Source: Candidatus Puniceispirillum sp.
Lineage (GTDB): Bacteria; Pseudomonadota; Alphaproteobacteria; Puniceispirillales; Puniceispirillaceae
Assembly (NCBI GenBank): GCA_028383305.1
Contig: JAOEVD010000001.1
Coordinates: 1 to 64,000, forward strand
Length of the DNA stretch: 64,000 nt
Direction: 5' to 3'
Shown here piece by piece: positions 57,741-64,000 of the stretch. The notes under the pieces were generated by a model. It saw only the letters and a list, made by a program, of their open reading frames with translations, had not been told where the DNA came from and made no database searches. Positions within the stretch are counted from its first letter, which is position 1. The number at the start of each line of letters is the position of its first letter. A program made the translations under genes and the position numbers.

Positions 57741-59744
57741 ATGTCACTTGTAATCGGCCTTGATACCGGCGGCACCTACACTGATGCGGCACTTCTTGAT
57801 GTCGATCGCGGTGTTGTCTTGGCAACTGGCAAGGCACTGACCACGCGCGATGATTTGTCGGTTGGTCTTGGCGGTGCCATTGCCAAAGTTCTTGCCGATT
57901 TCGACGGTACACCAGATGATATCAAGATGGTGTCACTGTCGACAACACTTGCCACCAACGCTGTTGTTGAGGGTGTTGGCGGGCGCGTTGGCCTATTTTT
58001 GATCGGATTTGACGAGGCCGCGCTTGAACGTGCCGATCTGGCGCGCGCACTTGGACAAGATCCGGTTTACTTCATCAATGGCGGCCATCGCCCCGATGGC
58101 GGCATTCAGGCACCATTGGACATTGCCGCGCTAGATGCTGCAGCAGACAAGCTGAAATCCGAAGTCTCGGCCTTTGCGGTTGCTGGTCATTTTGCCACAC
58201 GAAACCCGCTTCATGAGACCGAAACGCGCGATTTACTTCGCGAAATAACCGGCCTTCCCGTTACCTGCAGCCATGAATTATCCTCATCGCTTGGCGGGCC
58301 GCGGCGCGCCCTGACCGCGGTGTTGAATGCCCGCCTGATCAATCTTCTGGAACGGCTGATCACCGCCACGCAAAACATCATGTCACAACAAGGCCTGGCC
58401 TGCCCGCTGATGGTGGTCAAGGGTGATGGATCGTTGCTTCATGCCGATTTTGCCCTATCGCGTCCGGTTGAAACCGTTTTGTCGGGTCCGGCCGCCAGCC
58501 TTTCCGGCGCAGCGTTTCTAGCTGGTGCAAAATCAGCCTTGATTACTGATATTGGCGGTACCACAACCGATATTGCCTTTTTGCATAATGGCACGCCGCG
58601 TTTGAAAAAAGACGGTGCCTTTGTTGGTGGCTGGCAAACAATGGTCGAGGCCGCCGAGATACGAACCTCTGGACTTGGCGGCGACAGCGAGGTTATGCCG
58701 ATCTTGCGCGGCAGAACGGGCGGGCTTAGCCTTGGCCCAAGACGGGCAACGCCACTGTCTTTGCTGGCGCTGCGCTGGCCAACATTAAAAGACCATCTTT
58801 CGAGCCAGCTTGATCTGGCCGTGCCAATGGCCACGGATGCGCGGTTTGTCTTTCCGATTATGCCTGATGGTGTTCCACAATGGCTTACACGGTCGGAAAT
58901 CAGGCTTGCCGAAAAGGCCATTGCCGCTGGTCCCGCGCCAGTTGCTGAACTGGCGGCAACACAATTGGCGCTTGGCGCAGTTGACCGGTTGATCAGCCGC
59001 GGGCTTCTTGGCCTGTCCAGCTTTACCCCCACTGATGCGGCCCATGTCACAGGTGCCTTTACCGAATTTGACGATGAGGCCGCCATACTTGGCGCAAAAT
59101 TAATGGCACGCCAACGCAATGGCGCCGGCATTGCAATTGCGGCAACGCCGCTAGATCTTGCCGAAATGACACTTGACGAATTGCACCGGCGGTCGGCTCT
59201 GGCCTTGATGGATGCGGCATTGGCGCATGAAGGCGGCGGCGAAGCGGCAGTTTCATGCAACCCGCTTTTGGCACAATCATTTCGCAGAACACCTGCCAGC
59301 AACGACCAGCTTGTCTCGGTTGGGGTAAAATTAAATACCGACCTCATCGCGCTTGGCGCATCAGCCGCCACCCATTATCCGTCAATCGCCAGTATGGTTA
59401 GGGTTGCGCTGACGGTTCCTGATCATGCCGATGTTGCTGGCGCGGTTGGCGCGGCGGCCGGATCGGTTCGCCAGCGGGTGATGGTGTCGATTACCCAGCC
59501 TGCCGAAACAAAATTCCGCATTCATCTTGCCGATGGCCCGATTGATAAATCCAGCCTTGACGACGCGCTTGCCGCCGCACGGATTGCCGCCAAACAGCTT
59601 GCCAAAGCGCGCGCCAAAAGCGCCGGTGCTACCAAAATTGATCTTCATCTTGAAGAAGATATAAAGCTGGTGCCGTTATCATCAAACAAAGACTTGTTTA
59701 TCGAGGCGCTTATCTATGCCACTGCCGAAGGCCGCGCAACTTAA
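57741..59744 (+). CDS. hydantoinase/oxoprolinase family protein, HyuA type
   Basis: ASKHA-fold ATPase that opens hydantoin or 5-oxoproline-like rings in ATP-dependent fashion. The two phosphate-binding motifs are LDTGGTYTDAALLD at residues about 5-18 and ITDIGGTTTDIAFL near 270; LSTTLATNAVVEG and ELSSSLGGPRRALTAVLNA match HyuA. 667 aa corresponds to the A subunit alone. The expected B subunit (HyuB) is not next to it, so the substrate is open. AAGGA is 8 bases before the ATG. It converges with a minus-strand hypothetical gene. Confidence 0.9.
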   Translation: MSLVIGLDTGGTYTDAALLDVDRGVVLATGKALTTRDDLSVGLGGAIAKVLADFDGTPDDIKMVSLSTTLATNAVVEGVGGRVGLFLIGFDEAALERADLARALGQDPVYFINGGHRPDGGIQAPLDIAALDAAADKLKSEVSAFAVAGHFATRNPLHETETRDLLREITGLPVTCSHELSSSLGGPRRALTAVLNARLINLLERLITATQNIMSQQGLACPLMVVKGDGSLLHADFALSRPVETVLSGPAASLSGAAFLAGAKSALITDIGGTTTDIAFLHNGTPRLKKDGAFVGGWQTMVEAAEIRTSGLGGDSEVMPILRGRTGGLSLGPRRATPLSLLALRWPTLKDHLSSQLDLAVPMATDARFVFPIMPDGVPQWLTRSEIRLAEKAIAAGPAPVAELAATQLALGAVDRLISRGLLGLSSFTPTDAAHVTGAFTEFDDEAAILGAKLMARQRNGAGIAIAATPLDLAEMTLDELHRRSALALMDAALAHEGGGEAAVSCNPLLAQSFRRTPASNDQLVSVGVKLNTDLIALGASAATHYPSIASMVRVALTVPDHADVAGAVGAAAGSVRQRVMVSITQPAETKFRIHLADGPIDKSSLDDALAAARIAAKQLAKARAKSAGATKIDLHLEEDIKLVPLSSNKDLFIEALIYATAEGRAT

Positions 59745-59777
59745 GACCTCTTGCCCGCTAGGACAAACGCTGGCGCA

Positions 59778-60161
59778 TCACATCACAATCAGCGGTGAAT
59801 AATTGTGCACCTCATGCCAATGCCCGTCAACCTGAACGCGACCCGAAACGCGGTTTAGCCGAATGCTCATTTCATGTGCATTTGTTAGCGTTTCAACATA
59901 GGGATCATCGCCGTTAACGGCAAAGACCATTGGTCCTGATTGCAAAAGCTTGCTGATCCATAGACCATCTTCGCTTGTGGTAAAATCAATCAAATCACCA
60001 TTGACTAGCCGCGGCATATTTTTGATAAAATTCAATGATGCCATGCGGCGGTTTTGCTCAATCAGGAACATCCCCACGCGCGACACATCCCCACCATCAA
60101 GATCAACAGTTACATAGATAGAACTGTAAAATTGTTCGGTTTCGGTGATTTCACCGCGCAT
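59778..60161 (-). CDS. hypothetical protein
   Basis: 127-residue protein I do not recognise. It has alternating hydrophobic and polar residues suggesting a beta-rich soluble fold (YVTVDLDGGDVSRVGMFLI, LIDFTTSEDGLWISKLL, GRVQVDGHWHEVHNYSPLIV), no signal peptide, no membrane segment and no cysteine. Codon use looks like its neighbours. No good ribosome binding site precedes the ATG; the methionine in RVGMFLIEQN is an alternative start. Upstream is a 279-base AT-rich spacer without a gene, leading to the tRNA. Confidence 0.6.
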   Translation of the reverse strand: MRGEITETEQFYSSIYVTVDLDGGDVSRVGMFLIEQNRRMASLNFIKNMPRLVNGDLIDFTTSEDGLWISKLLQSGPMVFAVNGDDPYVETLTNAHEMSIRLNRVSGRVQVDGHWHEVHNYSPLIVM

Positions 60162-60440
60162 CCGTTAAACATCAAAAAGGCCATTACAAACCATCGAAAC
60201 CGTATCGGCCGCGTGGGAAGGCCTCTGATAAGTGCCTTCGTTTCTTGGATGTCAGTCGTCGGCTTCATGCCCAGCATATTACCAAAGGTCAGCACCAGCC
60301 ACAATCCGTTCTTTCAAAAAAACCTAACTCAAATATCTGTTTTATATAATCTTTTTCTTTATTTCCTTACCTAAGCAGCGCCTTCACAGAGCAGCAAATG
60401 GGCAAGGGAAAATAATGGCTGAGGGCTTGAAAGCAAAGGT

Positions 60441-60517
60441 TGGTGGGCCCGGCAGGACTCGAACCTGCAACAACACGGTTATGAGCCGTGGGTTCTAACC
60501 AATTGAACTACAGGCCC
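60441..60517 (-). tRNA. ileX: tRNA-Ile2 (anticodon CAT, modified to lysidine-AU)
   Basis: Complete cloverleaf with encoded CCA: acceptor GGGCCTG / CGGGCCC (one T-G pair), D-stem GTTC/GAAC, anticodon stem CACGG/CCGTG with loop CTCATAA, T-stem GCAGG/CCTGC with loop TTCGAGT, discriminator A. The anticodon CAT is at 60483-60481. It is not initiator tRNA, because 1-72 is a G-C pair. C4-G69 and C5-G68 in the acceptor are known identity elements for TilS on tRNA-Ile2, and the sequence lacks the usual elongator tRNA-Met acceptor, so it most likely reads AUA after modification. It lies downstream of rpoD on the same strand. Confidence 0.88.
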
Positions 60518-60613
60518 CCCCTTTGGCGGGTTAATGACAAGCGCAAGCACTAGTCCCTTTTTCCCGCAACAGATATATTCACGGCGCGCCCCATCAGGAC
60601 ATGCCGCATCACC

Positions 60614-62641
60614 CTAGCTTTCGAGAAAGCTACGCAATTTACGCGACCGTGACGGATGCTTTAGCTTGCGAAGCGCCTTGGCCTCGATTTGCCGGATACG
60701 TTCGCGCGTTACACTAAATTGCTGGCCCACTTCTTCAAGCGTGTGATCAGTATTCATGCCAATGCCAAACCGCATGCGCAAGACGCGTTCTTCACGCGCT
60801 GTCAGGCTGGCTAGAACCCGCGTTGTGGTTTCGCGCAAATTGGCATGGATGGCGGCATCAAGCGGCTGCACGGCATTTTTATCTTCGATGAAATCACCAA
60901 GATGGCTGTCTTCTTCATCGCCAATTGGGGTTTCAAGGCTGATTGGCTCTTTGGCAATCTTCAAAACCTTGCGCACTTTATCAATCGGCATTGACAGTTT
61001 TTCGGCAAGCTCTTCAGGCGTTGGCTCGCGGCCAATTTCATGCAGCATCTGGCGCGAAGTGCGAACCAGCTTATTGATTGTTTCGATCATATGAACCGGG
61101 ATCCGAATGGTGCGCGCCTGATCGGCAATCGAGCGCGTGATAGCCTGTCTAATCCACCATGTTGCATAGGTCGAAAATTTATAGCCACGCCGATATTCAA
61201 ATTTATCAACCGCCTTCATCAGGCCGATATTGCCTTCTTGAATAAGATCGAGGAATTGAAGGCCGCGATTGGTGTATTTCTTGGCAATCGAAATCACCAG
61301 CCGCAAATTGGCTTCGACCATTTCGCGTTTGGCGCGCGCTGCTTCGCGCTGGCCACGCTGGATGGTTTGGATCACTTCACGAAATTCAGGAACCGACAGA
61401 CCAATATCATCAACGACAAGCTTGATCTTGTCGCGCAGTTCGGCAATTTCATCCGCACTATTGGCCAACAGCTTTTTCCAGGCCTTGGTGTTATAGCCGG
61501 TGCCGGGCCAATCTTCACAAACCTCACGGCCGTTCCATGCGTCAATCATTTGAACGCGGGTCACGCCGTTATCAGTGGCAAGGCGCATCAGGCGGCCTTC
61601 GATCTGGGTAACATGCCGATTCAGAGTAAAGACCTGCTCGCTCAAGGCTTCAATCCGGTTCGGATTAAAAATTACCCCTTCCATCAATTCACACAGCTTG
61701 ACCTTAATCTCGAAATGCGTTGTTTCGCTTTTTGCGACAATCGGCTGTTCTTTGGCCATGCGGGCAAGACGACGATCCTGACTTTTGACAAAGGCCTTGT
61801 AAGTTGTGCCAACTTCGTCAAGAAGCGCCATCACATCATTACGAACGGCATCTTCCAGCGCGGCAAGCGATAGGTTCAGATCATCATTTTCATCATTATC
61901 ATTGTGCGAATCACGGGTTGATGTGTCGGTATCGCTATCTCCGCTTTCATCATCCTCATCTGCATCTTCTTCATCTTCAATTTCTTCTTCTTCGTCTTCA
62001 TCATCCTCGAGATCATCCTCCGGAATGTCATCGCCAAGCGGGTTGACGGTATTCTGGTCGATCAGGGGGTTGCCATTGATTTTGGCGTAAGTGGCTTCAA
62101 GATCGATAATATCACGAAGCGGGACAACGCCATCGGCAATCTGGTCACGCCAATGCATCAGGGCGCGAATGGTCAATGGCGATTCACAAATGCCACCAAT
62201 CATCATTTCGCGGCCAGCTTCAATCCGTTTGGCAATGGCGATTTCGCCCTCGCGCGACAACAGCTCGACACTGCCCATTTCGCGAAGATACATCCGCACC
62301 GGATCATCGGTACCCGAAACATCACTATCCGACAGATTGCCAGCGGCGCGGCCTTCTTCGGCGGCTTCGTCATCACTATCGCTTTCGGCGCTGTCAACAA
62401 CGGACACACCCATCTCGCTTAAAGATGACATCACATCATCAATCTGTTCGGATGTATAATCTTCGGCAGGAAGCGCCGCGTTCAGCTCGTCATGCGTAAC
62501 AAATCCGCGCTCCTTGCCAAGCTTCATCAAGGTTTTGATGGTTTGCTGGGCTGCGTCAAGGCTGGCCGCTTCGGCTGCTTCTGAGGCGTTCTGATCAGGT
62601 TCGGCTTGTTTTTTTGCTTTACTGGCCATTTTGTTGCTCAT
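60614..62641 (-). CDS. rpoD: RNA polymerase primary sigma factor RpoD (sigma-70)
   Basis: Housekeeping sigma factor. Region 1.1 (residues about 30-85), region 1.2 [21 protein letters not shown], a non-conserved region with a very acidic stretch (about 203-255, mainly Asp/Glu with Ser/Thr/Asn), regions 2.1-2.4 ([26 protein letters not shown]), region 3 and 4.2 ([23 protein letters not shown]) are all in order. 675 aa from the ATG at 62641; an ATG at 62629 is an alternative. dnaG is 110 bases upstream, the usual macromolecular-synthesis operon order, and the tRNA follows. Confidence 0.97.
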   Translation of the reverse strand: MSNKMASKAKKQAEPDQNASEAAEAASLDAAQQTIKTLMKLGKERGFVTHDELNAALPAEDYTSEQIDDVMSSLSEMGVSVVDSAESDSDDEAAEEGRAAGNLSDSDVSGTDDPVRMYLREMGSVELLSREGEIAIAKRIEAGREMMIGGICESPLTIRALMHWRDQIADGVVPLRDIIDLEATYAKINGNPLIDQNTVNPLGDDIPEDDLEDDEDEEEEIEDEEDADEDDESGDSDTDTSTRDSHNDNDENDDLNLSLAALEDAVRNDVMALLDEVGTTYKAFVKSQDRRLARMAKEQPIVAKSETTHFEIKVKLCELMEGVIFNPNRIEALSEQVFTLNRHVTQIEGRLMRLATDNGVTRVQMIDAWNGREVCEDWPGTGYNTKAWKKLLANSADEIAELRDKIKLVVDDIGLSVPEFREVIQTIQRGQREAARAKREMVEANLRLVISIAKKYTNRGLQFLDLIQEGNIGLMKAVDKFEYRRGYKFSTYATWWIRQAITRSIADQARTIRIPVHMIETINKLVRTSRQMLHEIGREPTPEELAEKLSMPIDKVRKVLKIAKEPISLETPIGDEEDSHLGDFIEDKNAVQPLDAAIHANLRETTTRVLASLTAREERVLRMRFGIGMNTDHTLEEVGQQFSVTRERIRQIEAKALRKLKHPSRSRKLRSFLES

Positions 62642-62751
62642 GTTCCTGTCCGGCTGTGCAAGCAACCAGATGCGCTTGATCCGGTGTTGTTGCATCAAAT
62701 GTCATTTGCCTGCCATTTCGGCAGAGCCTGTGGGCAAACGCCCGGTATTAT

Positions 62752-64000
62752 CTATTTTTTTGGGGTGCCGGCCTGCGAAAACAATCCGGACTTACCGCCG
62801 ACAAGTTGAAGTAATTCATCTAGATGTATCGCAGCTTTGTCATTTGACAATTGGCGCGGATCAAATGGCAGCCTGGCTTTCATGTCATCCCCCGTCACTG
62901 CCGTCAATACATCACCTAAATTCGATACTTGTAGATGATAGATTATCGCTGCTGCGTCAAGGTCTGGATCGCGTATTACCGCGTCAATAAGTACTTTTTT
63001 CAGACTTTCGAGTGATTGATCCCCCGAATCGAGCATCAACAAAGCCTCAAAATTGGCAGAAACCAAGGATGGGTGCGCCAATAAAAGTGCCACAACCGCA
63101 CGATGTCGATTAATCAACCCTGTTTGTGGCCGAGACGCACGCCGCGGCGCCACCATTGAAGATATGCCGCGAATTTGATTACGCATTGCGGCGATTCGGC
63201 TTTCGATTTCATCACCATAGGCACTTCGCACCTGATTATTGCCAATGCTGCGAACATGGCCGCGAACCGCCTGCCAAAATTGCGCACGCGCCTCGGGCTG
63301 GCGAATATCAAATTCGGCCTGACTCTGTTCCCACAAACTATCAACAAGTGACCGCGCCGTGCCAATCACTTTGCGAAACCCCTCAGGCCCGCTTGCCGCG
63401 ATCAGATCGTCAGGGTCTTTGCCTTCGGGAAGCACCGCCAGCCGCGCCGATCGTCCGGGCTCAAGAAGCGGTAAAATCCGCTCAAGCGCCCGCGTTTGCG
63501 CCCGCTGTCCGGCAGCATCACCATCAAAACACAAAACCGGTTCATCATGCAATTTCCATAACAGCGCAATCTGTTCGGGCGTCAAGGCGGTGCCAAGCGG
63601 TGCCACTGCCGCGGCAGCGCCACTGTGATGAATGGCAATCACATCCATATAGCCTTCAGCAACGACAAGTTGCAGATTCCGGCGAAGCCCTTCACGCGCT
63701 TGAACCCAGCCATATAGCATGGCTTTTTTCGAAAAGGTCGGCCCCTCGCTCGAATTCAGATATTTTGGCTGGGCATCACCAAGCGCCCGCGCACCAAAGG
63801 CAATCACCTTGCCTTGTCTGTTTTCGATTGGAAACATCACGCGGTCACGAAAATAGTCATAAAGACTGCCATCACGATCCGATTTGCGGATGACACCGGC
63901 GACAAGCATATCCTCATCGGAAAAGCCCTTATCCTTTAATGCGGCACGCAGCCCCATTCGCGGCGAATAGCCAATCCGGTAGGTTTTAACAATCGCCGAA
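62752..64000 (-). CDS. dnaG: DNA primase DnaG, C-terminal part (5' end outside window)
   Basis: Synthesises RNA primers at the replication fork. The frame is open to the right edge of the window (reading SAIVKTYRIGYSPR before GLRAAL), so the zinc-binding N-terminus lies beyond it. The visible part includes the end of the RNAP-like basic region, the TOPRIM motifs VVAEGYMDVIAIH and CFDGDAAGQ, and the C-terminal DnaB-binding domain of low conservation. It ends with TAG and leads rpoD. Confidence 0.96.
   Translation of the reverse strand, partial: SAIVKTYRIGYSPRMGLRAALKDKGFSDEDMLVAGVIRKSDRDGSLYDYFRDRVMFPIENRQGKVIAFGARALGDAQPKYLNSSEGPTFSKKAMLYGWVQAREGLRRNLQLVVAEGYMDVIAIHHSGAAAAVAPLGTALTPEQIALLWKLHDEPVLCFDGDAAGQRAQTRALERILPLLEPGRSARLAVLPEGKDPDDLIAASGPEGFRKVIGTARSLVDSLWEQSQAEFDIRQPEARAQFWQAVRGHVRSIGNNQVRSAYGDEIESRIAAMRNQIRGISSMVAPRRASRPQTGLINRHRAVVALLLAHPSLVSANFEALLMLDSGDQSLESLKKVLIDAVIRDPDLDAAAIIYHLQVSNLGDVLTAVTGDDMKARLPFDPRQLSNDKAAIHLDELLQLVGGKSGLFSQAGTPKK

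Noticed and set aside
58439-59371. 310-codon minus-strand frame opposite the hydantoinase gene
   Set aside because: The plus-strand gene has clear ATPase motifs; the reverse frame is Ser/Arg/Ala-rich noise.
60441-60517. Elongator or initiator tRNA-Met
   Set aside because: G1-C72 pair excludes the initiator, and the acceptor pairs C4-G69 and C5-G68 with the GGGCCTG start fit tRNA-Ile2.

Overview
This window is a stretch of alphaproteobacterial core chromosome of moderate GC content. The assignment rests on gene order: glmM-folP-ftsH-tilS-cpoB-pal-tolBARQ-ybgC-ruvBAC-yebC in one co-oriented block, serC-serA next to purA, zapA followed by a 6S-like RNA and a 5-formyl-THF cyclo-ligase, and dnaG-rpoD followed by a tRNA with anticodon CAT. 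A marine lineage such as SAR116 (Puniceispirillales) would fit, but that is inference; a marker-gene phylogeny would decide it. I see no CRISPR array, transposase, integrase, phage gene or ribosomal RNA.

Layout. 1-6.1 kb: the 3' part of ligA (+), facing a minus-strand run of pcrA/uvrD, prmA and an aminopeptidase P gene broken by a one-base frameshift. 6.3-7.7 kb: mlaA and mlaC, outer-membrane lipid asymmetry. 7.8-12.7 kb: ettA, a small membrane protein, a DUF6476-like protein, rluD and the heat-shock sigma factor gene rpoH. 12.7-17.1 kb: purA, serA and serC, with a structured leader in front of serC. 17.3-32.5 kb: glmM, folP, ftsH, tilS, cpoB, pal, tolB, tolA, tolR, tolQ, ybgC, ruvB, ruvA, ruvC and yebC. 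32.7-35.0 kb: a YmdB-type phosphoesterase, a 5-FTHF cyclo-ligase, a 6S RNA candidate, zapA and a small coiled-coil protein. 35.4-39.9 kb (+): transketolase, GAPDH, EF-P and an inositol monophosphatase-family enzyme. 40.1-42.4 kb (+): a MotA/ExbB-like and MotB/OmpA-like pair. 42.5-44.7 kb: an ABC exporter (-) and rpmE (+). 44.9-53.1 kb (-): a DUF2007 protein, a TrmN6-like methyltransferase, an S49 peptidase, a small zinc-ribbon membrane protein, glyQ, glyS and ppdK. 53.3-59.7 kb (+): polyprenyl diphosphate synthase, a broken S24-family regulator, an RNA methyltransferase, a ribbon-helix-helix protein, a class I glutamine amidotransferase and a hydantoinase A-type ATPase. 59.8-64 kb (-): a hypothetical gene, tRNA-Ile2, rpoD and the 3' part of dnaG.

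How the parts connect. The Tol-Pal genes and MlaA/MlaC maintain the outer membrane. FtsH is a membrane protease known to degrade RpoH in other bacteria, and rpoH lies in the same window. TilS makes lysidine in the CAT-anticodon tRNA, and that tRNA is present at 60.4 kb with the acceptor pairs TilS recognises. RuvABC, LigA, PcrA and DnaG serve DNA replication and repair.

No obvious new multi-gene system is present. The observations most worth following are the 6S RNA candidate, the serC leader, an exact-period 14-bp tandem repeat between sppA and a methyltransferase gene, a 12-bp repeat upstream of yebC, two broken genes (aminopeptidase P and the S24 regulator), the ZorAB-like motor pair without defence partners, and a GAPDH lacking the usual NAD-selecting aspartate.
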